A model generated the notes under the pieces. The model was not told the origin of the DNA, made no database searches, and worked only from the letters and a program-made list of their open reading frames with translations. A DNA stretch of 64,000 nucleotides from NCBI GenBank assembly GCA_964030785.1, contig OZ034969.1, positions 74,213,770 through 74,277,769 on the forward strand, given 5' to 3'. Origin of the DNA: Siderastrea siderea. Its lineage: Eukaryota > Cnidaria > Anthozoa > Scleractinia > Rhizangiidae. Positions 32,580 to 40,055 of the stretch are shown one piece after another. Made by a program: the position numbers and the translations under genes. The number at the start of each line of letters is the position of its first letter. Positions within the stretch are counted from its first letter, which is position 1.

Positions 32580-32813
32580 ATGGAACCCGTGCATTCACGA
32601 CCTCGACGGATTCGTAGTGATCGAGGTTTGTCTCAATAGGGAGGACTGTTTCCTTTTTGGAAACTCATGCGACGACAACGTGGTGGATGGTTAAGTCCCG
32701 AGGTGATGAGAGTACCCGGGTTTGATTTGAGACAACGCTTAGCACGACGACGACGCTATAAAAACCCCTCACGACGACGGGGTACCACCACTCGACGACG
32801 ACGACGACGTTAA
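32580..32813 (+). pseudogene. Small Arg-rich core-type protein with one in-frame stop
   Basis: A 78-codon frame from the ATG at 32580 to TAA 32811-32813, with a TAG at 32637-32639 (codon 20). Before the stop it reads HSRPRRIRSDRG. After it come a GGLFPFWKLMRRQRGG segment and a C-terminus of Arg runs (RRRRR). Protamine-like composition suggests genome packing. It starts 3 bp after the previous gene's stop and ends 3 bp before the capsid ATG. An alternative is that the Met at codon 30 starts a shorter functional product. Confidence 0.55.
32757..32764 (+). promoter_or_regulatory. TATA box of the major capsid gene
   Basis: TATAAAAA inside the upstream Arg-rich frame, 59 bp before the capsid ATG at 32816. 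Confidence 0.6.
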
Positions 32814-32815
32814 AC

Positions 32816-34202
32816 ATGCCTGACGTGAGTACGCAAACCGCACCGGCTCACGCGCGTTTCGAAGGGACCGTGAACCCAGCGTTACGGATTTTCAAGGTGC
32901 CACCGACCGACATTAGCATCAATGCCTATCGCATGGTCACCACTCAACCCACCACCACGGGTATCAATCCTATGGAATTCATCATTCCGGGGTTGGACGA
33001 TTTTGTGGATTTGGGACGCAGTTACTTTACCATGGAATTGAGATTGCAAAAGAGTACGAACGATAACTTGGTGGCCAATCAGAAATTGTGGCCCGTCAAT
33101 AATTTGGCCCATTCCATCATCAAACAAATTGACTTGCAGTTGAATGGCACGTTGATCAGTCCTCAATCCGACACGTATCATTACAAAGCTTACCTAGAAA
33201 CCTTGTTGAATTATGACCGAGAAGATGGCAAGACCGTGTTAGGACCCCAAGGATGGTTCAATCAAGTGGATTTCCCACCCCAATGGACCACCAACAACAC
33301 AGACAGTACCACACCGCATCAAAACTACCTGGATCTCAGTGCCAATCACAAAGGGGCGTTGGCCGCGATGGTAGCTGAAGTGGAGAAGTATGCTGGAGGT
33401 CTTACCCACAGTCTGGTGTTTACCCCACACTTGGAAGTGTTTCACACCGGCAAACTGTTGGTGCCTGGCATAGAAATCAAGATGAAATTTCATTTCAATG
33501 GTCCGAACTTGTTTTTCAATAGAGTGGCTCTGGCAGGCCGATTGATGGAAGGCGATGTCAAACTACGGTTTCATCTATGTCAACTGCGTTTGAATGACGC
33601 TATCTACATGAGTTTGTCTTCCCAAAGACACAATGAAGAAAAAATCGCCTCCTACCCGACCATCCGCAGTGAAATCCGGACCTTCAGCATGCAAGGCAAC
33701 CTGGTCCGCTTTGACATCCCCGACCTGTTTCAAAACAGAATACCCGACCGATTGATTGTGGGGTTGTTGGACAGCCGAGCCTTCAATGGAGATGTGACCC
33801 GAGATCCTTTCTGCTTCCAGAAATTTGGTCTGACTTGTGAAAGGAGAAGAATACCCTTATGAAACCCTGCACTTAGTGCGCAACAATGGCAGCCGAGATA
33901 ATCTAGGCTACTTCCGTTTTCTGCAAGCCAGTGGCGCTTGGTGTAAAGAGAAAGGCAATATGGTGGAACTGCTGGATTGGGGCCAAGATAAAAATTGTAC
34001 CTTGTACATGTTTGACAATGTAGCCAATGGATGTGCTGACAGTCAAACCCTCAACCCCAAGCAAACGGGAGATTTACAACTCGTCTTGGAATTTGGAGTT
34101 GCTCCCGGTACCAATATAACCGTGCTCGTGTATGGTGAATTTGAGAACTTGTTGGAGATTGACAAGAACGGAGCCGTGTTGTATAACATTTACCAGCACT
34201 GA
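32816..34202 (+). pseudogene. MCP: Major capsid protein (hexon-type double jelly roll), frameshifted
   Basis: The frame runs 348 codons from the ATG at 32816 and then breaks near 33840; the remainder continues one frame over to 34202, giving a total of about 461 residues. Recognisable stretches: ISINAYRMVTTQPTTTGINP, FIIPGLDDFVDLGRSYF, LWPVNNLAHSIIKQIDLQLN, VPGIEIKMKFHFN, then ETLHLVRNNG and LVLEFGVAPGTNITVLVYGE at the end. This is the Polinton/adintovirus hexon-like family, called F54H12.2-like in animal annotations, which builds the icosahedral shell. The single frameshift is the only lesion seen. Protease and ATPase genes follow directly, the usual virion order. Confidence 0.85.
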
Positions 34203-34204
34203 AG

Positions 34205-34743
34205 ATGGAACATGTGGCCTTGAATAATGTGCAGTTGGATTATTTAGCCCGAGACGACCCGCAATTGAAACCTGTCTTTTACGGGACGGTGGCCTGTGAT
34301 CGTTTACCCTAGAGTCCTGTCAAGACCACTTCGCAAGGGTACATTGTGAATACGGACCCACACAATCAACCGGGACAAAATTGGTTAGCGGTCTGGACGG
34401 ATGGAAATGTGTGTGAAGTCCTCGATAGTTATGCTTTGCCATTGGACACGTACGTGCAAGCCACCCCGTTACGAGATTGGATCGTGCAACATTGGAAGTA
34501 TGTGATGACCAATGGCAAGTCTCTCCAAGCCATCTCAAGCAAGAGTTGTGGTGACACGCCTTGTTGTACTTGAAAGCCAAAGCCCGTGGACGGACCTTAC
34601 AAGAGTTTTTAAATGAGTTTTCTGATCATGATTATGTAAGCAATGACCATCAAGCCGGTCAACGCCTTCAACAACTCCTTGTAGGTCAAGAAGCGAGATG
34701 GTATCAAATCGATTGTCATCCGTATCATCAATGTAATTGTTAA
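34205..34743 (+). pseudogene. PRO: Adenain-like cysteine protease, broken
   Basis: A roughly 179-codon region from the ATG at 34205. NTDPHNQPGQNWLAVW and VLDSYALPLD are the adenain-type block before and after the second strand, and SKSCGDT holds the nucleophile Cys. Lesions: a TAG at 34310-34312 (codon 36), a frameshift right after the Cys-Gly-Asp, and Asn at codon 59 where the family has the catalytic His before Trp. The C-terminal part (LYLKAKARGRTLQEFL) continues in the shifted frame to 34743. In adenoviruses and Polintons this protease matures capsid and core proteins. Clearly inactive here. AATAAA at 34743-34748 closes the gene. Confidence 0.8.
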
Positions 34744-34771
34744 ATAAAAACATGTTGGAAAAAACTGTGTC

Positions 34772-34854
34772 GGAGTCGTAGTTCAGTCGGTTAGAGCCTT
34801 TGGATCCCCGAAAAAGTAGGAGGTCGTGCGTGGGTTCGAGTCCCACCGACTCCA
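34772..34854 (+). tRNA. tRNA-like gene, class II size, anticodon uncertain
   Basis: A cloverleaf can be drawn: acceptor GGAGTCG (34772-34778) pairs perfectly with CGACTCC (34847-34853), followed by discriminator A. The D stem GTTC/GAGC encloses AGTCGGTTA, and the T stem GTGGG/CCCAC encloses TTCGAGT. Pol III A box TAGTTCAGTCGG and a perfect B box GGTTCGAGTCC are present, and a T7 terminator lies at 34868-34874. The anticodon arm is poor: TTTGG/AAAAA pairs only in part around the loop ATCCCCG, and the long variable region (34816-34829) suits a Leu/Ser-type tRNA. No CCA is encoded. Could be a viral tRNA, a decayed tRNA, or a tRNA-derived small RNA gene. Confidence 0.65.
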
Positions 34855-34867
34855 ATAAAAAGGTGCC

Positions 34868-34874
34868 TTTTTTT
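34868..34874 (+). terminator. Pol III terminator after the tRNA-like gene
   Basis: A run of seven T, 14 bp after the predicted tRNA 3' end. Confidence 0.6.
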
Positions 34875-34897
34875 AAAGGGTATTAATCCTCGTCATC

Positions 34898-35537
34898 ATG
34901 CAAACGGGGAAACCGTTTCGTTTTCATACCCCATCCAGTATTTTGGTCGTGGGACCCTCGAGATGTGGCAAAACCGTGTTTACGGAAAAACTCTTGTTAG
35001 AGAACCCAGATTTGTTTGAAACCCCACCGACCCAAAGGCATTATTGTTATGGGGCATGGCAAGATCGATTTCGAGGCATGCAAGATCAAGGGGTGGTGTT
35101 TCACGAAGGCATTCCCGATCATGACGCGTTGATCCAATGGTTTCCTCAAGGACATGGGGTCCTCGTCTTGGATGATTTAATGGATGAAGGGAGTCACGAT
35201 AAACGCGTGTTGGATTTATTCACCAAACATTCGCATCATGTTGTACTTGTGTCAAGACATGTTTCCCGTGGGTCGATATGCTAAAAGTATATCCCGCAAT
35301 GCCCATTACATTGTGGCGTTCAAGAACCCCCGAGATCAATTAGGGGTACGCAATGTCATGCTTCAATCGTTTCCTACCACTTGGAAAGACACGTTGGAGA
35401 CGTTTCATCAGACCACCACACGACCGTATGGGTATTTGGTGTTGGATTTACACCCCGCCTCCTCCGATCAACAACGTTTGTTGAGTCACCTGTTAAAAGA
35501 CGAAGGATGGACTCGCACCTATCAAAAACGTCTATAA
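34898..35537 (+). pseudogene. ATP: DNA-packaging ATPase (FtsK/HerA, A32-like), frameshifted
   Basis: From the ATG at 34898 the frame gives about 115 coherent residues: Walker A GPSRCGKT at residues 19-26 and Walker B GVLVLDDLMDE at 87-97. Near 35245 the frame shifts by one base. The next frame continues with LYLCQDMFPVGRYAKSISRN (the sensor region) and AHYIVAFKNPRDQLG and ends at 35537. Total about 212 residues, normal for Polinton ATPases, which pump the genome into the capsid. Only one lesion. The last part contains the TATA box of the next gene (35533-35540). Confidence 0.85.
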
Positions 35538-35540
35538 AGG
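35533..35540 (+). promoter_or_regulatory. TATA box of the Gly/Arg-rich gene
   Basis: TATAAAGG, 47 bp before the ATG at 35580 and overlapping the end of the ATPase frame. Confidence 0.5.
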
Positions 35541-35579
35541 GGGACGACACCCCATTTGAACAGGAAAAAGAGAGCGAGC

Positions 35580-36398
35580 ATGGCCGATGATGACCGTCAA
35601 CCTCCGCAAGCCTACGATACCGTGGCCCCTGAGGGTGTTGGGGCGACCACGACCAATCAAGTGTCCCCAGGGACCATCCAAGAAATTTTGGCTACAGGGG
35701 ACCGAGACTTGATTGACCAAGCCTTTGATCAAATAGAGGATGCCGGTGATTATGATGCCCTGGCCAGATATATGGAAACGCTCCCTGACCTCCCAACCCT
35801 AGCATGGCCTGTACAGACCTCTTCCCCAGCCGGGGTAGGAAGTCCAGGAAGTCAATCATACCGTAGTATACAGACCACCCCGGAGTCTTCTGGTGCTCGA
35901 GCCCCTGCGAGTCCTCCTAGCGTACCCTTGGCGGCTGGTGCTCGAACAGCAGCGGGTGCTGGGGGTGATGGTAATGGTGGTGGTGGTGGACGTGGTGGAC
36001 GTGGTGGACGTGGTGGTGGTGGTGGCGGTGGTGGTGCTGGTGGTGCTGGTGCTGGTGGTGGTGCTGGTGGTGGTGGTGGTGGTGGTGGTGGTCGTCGTGG
36101 ACGACGACCGAGACGAATACGAGGACGACGACGAAATACCCCCACTTCGCCTTTGACACCTGCCTCCAATCCAGCCACCCCTCGAGGATCTTGGACGTCT
36201 GGGAGTTCTGGCAGACAGCTTCGCACCTTGCGTCAAGCGGATTTACAACGACGTTTACGGATGATGTTACAAGATCAAGAACAATTAGCACAAGGACGTG
36301 ACATTTCCACTGTCACCATGACCAATAGCATTGTGACCAGTTATAAACAGGGAGGAGCACCGAGCGTACAAACTTCTTCGTCCCGGGTTTCGCCGTGA
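35580..36398 (+). CDS. Gly/Arg-rich disordered virion-type protein
   Basis: 272 residues from the ATG at 35580. An acidic N-terminal third with a helical DLIDQAFDQIEDAGDYDALA segment is followed by Ser/Pro-rich sequence, a Gly run of about 60 residues with RGGRGGRGG repeats (residues ~125-180), an Arg cluster (RRGRRPRRIRGRRR) and a C-terminal tail ISTVTMTNSIVTSYKQGG. The Gly block is coded by a GGT/GGTGGT microsatellite, so its length is probably unstable. RGG tracts bind RNA or DNA and drive condensates. The C-terminal tail looks conserved in style rather than repetitive. Its stop overlaps the next ATG (TGATG). Function unknown. Confidence 0.6.
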   Translation: MADDDRQPPQAYDTVAPEGVGATTTNQVSPGTIQEILATGDRDLIDQAFDQIEDAGDYDALARYMETLPDLPTLAWPVQTSSPAGVGSPGSQSYRSIQTTPESSGARAPASPPSVPLAAGARTAAGAGGDGNGGGGGRGGRGGRGGGGGGGGAGGAGAGGGAGGGGGGGGGRRGRRPRRIRGRRRNTPTSPLTPASNPATPRGSWTSGSSGRQLRTLRQADLQRRLRMMLQDQEQLAQGRDISTVTMTNSIVTSYKQGGAPSVQTSSSRVSP

Positions 36399-37079
36399 TG
36401 AAAACCGTCGTGTCGTTATTGAATGGATCGAAACATCATGGCCTTCAATTCCCCCCGGAATTGTTACAACGCATGGATTCCTTGTATGCCTTTTACCATC
36501 AACAATGGTGGTGTTATCGAAAAATGTTGAATCATTTCAAGTGTGTCAATGCCTTGTTCAATGGCATGGCGTTACTCCTGATGGCTGCAGGCATGATTGC
36601 TGGACCGCTTTTGGAAAACAGTACGTTGGTAGCATGTTTGGCGGCGGTGGGGACGGTGGTCAAAGGATGGAATGATTTTAAACAATACCGATTTAAAGTG
36701 ACCATGAGTCGGTTTGCGTTTACCACCTATGCTAAAGCCTTGACCGAATTGAAAACCTGTCCGTGGTGTTCCCTTGGAGGATCTGGAAAGGTTTTTAATC
36801 AAGATGCAAACCTTGGATGATACCATTGTGGATTTCACCCCTCCGTTACCCAAACGATGTCTACAAGATTACCACCGTCATTTTGTGTACCAACCCGTGG
36901 AAGCACCATGCTATGTGGACGGATGTCCTCGTCCCTTGAGACCCAAAGACTATTGGATAGATAAAAAGCCGCTCCCTCCCAGTCCCACACTCTTAGAACC
37001 ATGGCCGTCCAACGACGACGACGCAGAAAAAGAAGAAGAAGAAAACGACAACAAGGTAGTGGTTGGTGGCGAGATTTGA
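36398..37079 (+). pseudogene. Two-TM membrane protein, SLATT-like layout, frameshifted
   Basis: Starts at the ATG 36398, overlapping the previous stop by one base. Residues 50-72 (VNALFNGMALLLMAAGMIAG) and 76-90 (TLVACLAAVGTVVKG) are two hydrophobic segments with a tight turn, preceded by an amphipathic helix (WWCYRKMLNHFKC) and followed by WNDFKQYRFK and a FTTYAKALTELKT helix. The frame shifts near 36765. The continuation (LEDLERFLIKMQTLDDTIVD, then acidic DDDAEKEEEEND) ends at 37079; about 226 residues in total. The helix-TM-TM-coiled layout resembles SLATT effectors that partner SLOG proteins, but a plain virion membrane protein is equally possible. Confidence 0.55.
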
Positions 37080-37174
37080 ATCGCAATACCCGTCAAGGCT
37101 ATAAAGAGACGCGGGATGCCATCAAACAAAACAAAGCCCTTCAACGTGTATTGTCGCACTCATGGTATCCTTGA
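37001..37174 (+). CDS. Small Arg/Lys-rich protein
   Basis: 57 residues from the ATG at 37001, overlapping the end of the two-TM frame. It opens with VQRRRRRKRRRRKRQQGSG, then WWRDLNRNTRQGYKETRD and a short C-terminal helix. Overwhelmingly basic, like the other core-type peptides of this element, and ends overlapping the next gene by 13 bp. Probably a DNA-condensing virion peptide; no family recognised. Confidence 0.55.
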   Translation: MAVQRRRRRKRRRRKRQQGSGWWRDLNRNTRQGYKETRDAIKQNKALQRVLSHSWYP

Positions 37175-37341
37175 GGAGAAGACCCCGACGACGACGTCGT
37201 CAACAACGAGGAGGTTTTTTAAATCTATTGGTCCCCGCCATGGCGGGATTGGGGAAAGCCGTGGCATTGGAAACGGATAAACGTATAAAACGCACGATCC
37301 AAAAAGCCAACCAACGGTATCGTCGTCGCCATCGTCGGTAA
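37162..37341 (+). CDS. Adenovirus pX/mu-like core peptide, copy 2
   Basis: 59 residues from the ATG at 37162. Arg-rich head (LRRRPRRRRRQQR), Gly-Gly-Phe followed by a hydrophobic FLNLLVPAMAGLGKAVALE segment, and a basic tail (QRYRRRHRR). The plan is that of the peptide at 31979-32167, so the element has two pX-like genes. TATAAAG at 37099 lies 63 bp upstream. Overlap with the preceding gene indicates tight packing of late genes. Confidence 0.6.
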   Translation: MVSLRRRPRRRRRQQRGGFLNLLVPAMAGLGKAVALETDKRIKRTIQKANQRYRRRHRR

Positions 37342-37343
37342 AG

Positions 37344-37661
37344 ATGCAACGTCTTCGACGTCAATTACCGTTTTTACGGTCCATGTTACAAGAAGCCAAT
37401 GGCTCCAAACGTCAAGATTTGTTACAACATGCCAATGCCGATCAAATCAATGCTGTGAGTGAATTGGTCTTGAACTTCTTAAAAAACAAGATTCCCGTCA
37501 CACCACCCATGCTGGCCAAACTTCAACCCTATAAAAAGGTACTACGTGATTTGGGACGTCGTCGACACTCCGTGAAAAAACGTCGTCAGTGGTTAGTCCA
37601 ACAAAAAGGACGAGGGTTGTTTCAAGGACTGCATCACGTGTTATGTCAATGTGTTCGTTAA
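37344..37661 (+). CDS. Conserved Polinton helical protein
   Basis: 105 residues from the ATG at 37344, 2 bp after the previous stop. Helical segments LRRQLPFLRSMLQEANGSKR, INAVSELVLNFLKNKIPV, MLAKLQPYKKVLRDLG and KKRRQWLVQQKGRGL. The pattern (helix, ILxEL-type helix, basic QQKG near the end) is one I associate with a small protein repeatedly found in Polinton late regions; no biochemical role is known to me. Frame intact. TATAAAAC at 37284 lies about 60 bp upstream, inside the pX-like gene. Confidence 0.55.
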   Translation: MQRLRRQLPFLRSMLQEANGSKRQDLLQHANADQINAVSELVLNFLKNKIPVTPPMLAKLQPYKKVLRDLGRRRHSVKKRRQWLVQQKGRGLFQGLHHVLCQCVR

Positions 37662-37819
37662 CCCTTCCCACGTGGATGTTACAAGATGCCCATCGAGAAA
37701 CATGGAAAGACGCATGTTCTTATTGGAAGCATAAATATCACCTGTTATATCGAGAGACCATGCATATCTTAAAGTCCCGTCTTTGTGAGAGCTGTCGTGC
37801 CACTTTGCCCCGATTGTAG
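37643..37819 (+). CDS. Small overlapping ORF, hypothetical
   Basis: 58 residues from the ATG at 37643, overlapping the previous gene by 19 bp and filling the space to the next. Contains LPTWMLQDAHRETWKDACSY and HKYHLLYRETMHILKSRLCE with a Cys pair (CESC). Not recognised. Support is only its placement in a gap that would otherwise be the one long non-coding stretch of the late region. Confidence 0.4.
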   Translation: MSMCSLTLPTWMLQDAHRETWKDACSYWKHKYHLLYRETMHILKSRLCESCRATLPRL

Positions 37820-37828
37820 TCAACCACC

Positions 37829-38533
37829 ATGGATGAGGTCTACATTATTCCCCACAAGGACTTGGAGTATCTCATTCAATATTACACAGGAGAACTCACT
37901 GAAAATGCCTTGTTGAACAAAGCTGCTACGTTAGCCGCCAAAAAACATGTGTTGTTAGCCAACCCCCAATTGCCCCCAGCCCTGGTCAATGCTCAAACCA
38001 AACCGTTGAGTCAAGAGTTAACCAAGTTAACCAAACGCATTCGTCAATTTCCCGGAGGCGTGGGGGTTGGAGCACCGGGTGGCCCGCCAGGCGAAGAAGA
38101 GGAAGAGGCCGGGGATTTGGTGACGGGACCCGTGGAACAATGGTTGAGGCGCATGATAAAAGGCAGCCCGTCGAGCCCCAAACCTCCCATTACCCCCGCA
38201 ACCAAGAAAGGCAAAGGAGCAGCCACCACTAGTAAAATTCCCATTCTCAAGAAAGAGGCCCCTTCCACCAGTCGAGGGGATATCCGGTCGCGTTTAGAAG
38301 CCGTGCGAGAACGTCGCAAGGCCTGGGAAAAGCATTTAGCCGAAAGTGGTGTCGCAACAGGCAAAGGCAAAGGCAAAGGCAAAGGCAAAAGCAAAGGCAA
38401 AGGCAAAGGCAAAGGCAAAGGCAAAGGCAAAGCACCTGCCCGAGAAGTGGAACGATTGAAACCCTTACCCGGTTGGGAAGATTGGGCCCGAGGCAAAAAG
38501 TTACGACGTCGATTGGATTACGACAGTGACTAA
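37829..38533 (+). CDS. Conserved Polinton protein with Lys/Gly tail
   Basis: 234 residues from the ATG at 37829. The first ~75 residues are an ordered helical domain (EYLIQYYTGELTENALLNKA, then LLANPQLPPALVNAQTKPL and LTKLTKRIRQFP) of a type I recall from other Polinton late proteins. The rest is disordered: Gly/Pro/Glu, Ser/Pro, then RRKAWEKHL and a Lys-Gly dipeptide run coded by a GGCAAA hexamer repeat (about 38364-38432), ending with WARGKKLRRRLDYDSD. The Lys/Gly length is probably polymorphic. Intact frame. Likely a virion or assembly protein (inference). Confidence 0.6.
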   Translation: MDEVYIIPHKDLEYLIQYYTGELTENALLNKAATLAAKKHVLLANPQLPPALVNAQTKPLSQELTKLTKRIRQFPGGVGVGAPGGPPGEEEEEAGDLVTGPVEQWLRRMIKGSPSSPKPPITPATKKGKGAATTSKIPILKKEAPSTSRGDIRSRLEAVRERRKAWEKHLAESGVATGKGKGKGKGKSKGKGKGKGKGKGKAPAREVERLKPLPGWEDWARGKKLRRRLDYDSD

Positions 38534-38536
38534 GAG

Positions 38537-38893
38537 ATGCCCACCAAGAGGAGAAGGGGTATCAAACGGAAACGCACCCAACGAGGAGGGGCATTGGATG
38601 TACAAAAATGGATCGCTAAGACGGGGAAGGAATTTCATTGGCCTGGTTATCAGTACATGGGCCCTGGCACGCATTTGGCCAAACGTCTGAAACGTGGGGA
38701 TCCCGGTATCAATCGCTTGGACCAGATTGCTAAACAACACGACATTGATTACAGCCGTGCCAAGAATTTGCAAGACAAATGGAAAGCCGATACTAAGATG
38801 ATCCAAGCCATTGATCGATTACCCGGCAAGAAAACCAAGACGGAACGTGTGGTCAAAAAAATCATGCAAGCCAAGGAACGTTTAAAATTGTAA
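38537..38893 (+). CDS. Parvovirus-type phospholipase A2 domain protein
   Basis: 118 residues from the ATG at 38537, 3 bp after the previous stop. A basic N-terminus (KRRRGIKRKRTQRGG) could be a nuclear localisation signal. PGYQYMGPGTHLAKRL (residues 36-51) is the calcium-binding loop, and INRLDQIAKQHDIDY (58-72) has the catalytic His68-Asp69 and Tyr72. This is the vPLA2 layout of parvovirus VP1, also found in other animal DNA viruses, where it breaches endosomal membranes during entry. Frame intact and all visible key residues kept. It is the last plus-strand late gene; AATAAA follows at 38928-38933. Confidence 0.85.
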   Translation: MPTKRRRGIKRKRTQRGGALDVQKWIAKTGKEFHWPGYQYMGPGTHLAKRLKRGDPGINRLDQIAKQHDIDYSRAKNLQDKWKADTKMIQAIDRLPGKKTKTERVVKKIMQAKERLKL

Positions 38894-38927
38894 ATGTAAT
38901 GACACCCCAGTTACATGTTGAGTAAAA

Positions 38928-38933
38928 AATAAA
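38928..38933 (+). terminator. Poly(A) signal after the late gene cluster
   Basis: AATAAA 35 bp after the PLA2 stop, the first clear signal after a long run of tightly packed plus-strand genes. Confidence 0.6.
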
Positions 38934-38993
38934 AATGAAAATGTCAAAGCACTGTCTCATTTTGTTCATGAGTTCTACCACAATGTAAGAGAT

Positions 38994-39131
38994 GTTCTGC
39001 CAAATAGTCATACGATTTCAAAAAAGTTCTGCCAAATACTAATACGATGTTCTGCCAAATAGTCATAGGATTTCAAAAAAGTTCTGCCAAAATACTGAGA
39101 CGATTCAATGTTCTGCCAAATACTGAGACGA
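38994..39131. repeat. Short interspersed tandem repeat, five GTTCTGCCAAA copies
   Basis: GTTCTGCCAAA occurs at 38994, 39026, 39049, 39081 and 39110. Copies are followed by TAGTCATA-GATTTCAAAAAA or TACTGAGACGA. Spacing alternates about 32, 23, 32 and 29 bp. It lies in the convergent gap between the PLA2 gene (+) and the acidic protein gene (-). No function known. Confidence 0.6.
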
Positions 39132-39134
39132 GGG

Positions 39135-40055
39135 TTAAGACACCAAATCATACATCAAATCGACGCCCTCGTCGGGCGACATGTCCTCGAACAAATCAAC
39201 AATGCCATCAGGGGGCAGCAATGGTTCCAAATCAAGGGAAGACTCCTCGACATCGTCCAATGACAAGTCACACAAAGAGTCGTCCCATGACGACGACAAG
39301 TCCCTGTCCCTTGAAAGGTCGTCCAATAAGGTATCGAGCCATTGCTCCCATACAGGTGGATCCCCCAAATCCGTCAGGGAGTCATCCAAAAGTTCACAAA
39401 ATGAAGGCTGAGGTTCCACCTCACCCAAATCCGTCAGGGAGTCATCCAAAAGTTCACAAAATGAAGGCTGAGGTTCCACCTCAAGGGATTCACACAATGT
39501 CTCCAAATAGGTTTCAACAGGAATAGGTTTCATATTGTCCTCCAATTCGATGGTCAATTTCAGGGGGCCCAATGATTTGATTTTCTCTAGCGTTCTCCGT
39601 CTCTCTCTCGCTGCTAAGGCGATGGCCTTTCGCCGTGTCACACGATATTGCGCCATCCACGCCCGTCGATGTTCCGTTTGGTCGCGTTGTTTAAAATACG
39701 CCCTCCGCTCTTCCCGATGCTTAGCATAGTACCGTCTGCAGCCCTCACGAGCTTTCGCCCGACGCTCTTCTCGATAGCGCTGTTTCTCAGCAGCCACTTT
39801 CTCGGGATATCTTGCCCGATACCGTTGTTTCTCGGTGGCCACTCGCTCAGGATGGTTGGCCCGGTACCTGGCTCTGGAAGCCCATCGCAGCGCCTGTCGT
39901 CGTTGTTCTTTGACCCGGAGCTCTGTCAATTCGTCGTCAATGTCGTCGTCGTCGTGGGAGTCATCGTCCTCGTCGCTTTGTCGGTATGTCATGGGGCATT
40001 TGGTGCTGTGGCAGGTGCAGTGGCAGCATTGTTGGACACGTTTTATGTGAGGCAT
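39135..40055 (-). CDS. Basic-repeat/acidic-tail early protein
   Basis: 306 residues from the ATG 40055; a second in-frame ATG is at 39992. The start has a Cys cluster (QQCCHCTCHSTKC), then an acidic DEDDDSHDDDDIDDE stretch. A basic helical block of ~15-residue repeats follows (RARYRANHPERVATEKQRYR, then RARYPEKVAAEKQRYREE and RRYYAKHREERRAYF). The C-terminal half is strongly acidic and contains a direct 20-residue duplication encoded by 39361-39420 and 39421-39480. Basic domain plus acidic tail suggests a DNA-binding transcription activator (inference). The first ~95 bp overlap the next gene in another frame, so its true start may come from splicing or from 39992. Confidence 0.5.
   Translation of the reverse strand: MPHIKRVQQCCHCTCHSTKCPMTYRQSDEDDDSHDDDDIDDELTELRVKEQRRQALRWASRARYRANHPERVATEKQRYRARYPEKVAAEKQRYREERRAKAREGCRRYYAKHREERRAYFKQRDQTEHRRAWMAQYRVTRRKAIALAARERRRTLEKIKSLGPLKLTIELEDNMKPIPVETYLETLCESLEVEPQPSFCELLDDSLTDLGEVEPQPSFCELLDDSLTDLGDPPVWEQWLDTLLDDLSRDRDLSSSWDDSLCDLSLDDVEESSLDLEPLLPPDGIVDLFEDMSPDEGVDLMYDLVS

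Noticed and set aside
33837..33862. Programmed ribosomal frameshifting in the capsid gene
   Set aside because: No slippery heptamer or downstream structure seen, and single-base breaks also affect ATPase, protease and integrase.
35852..36291. Minus- and plus-strand open frames rich in Ser/Thr, His, Pro or Val
   Set aside because: They are shadows of the GGT-repeat region coding the Gly/Arg-rich protein and contain only homopolymer tracts.
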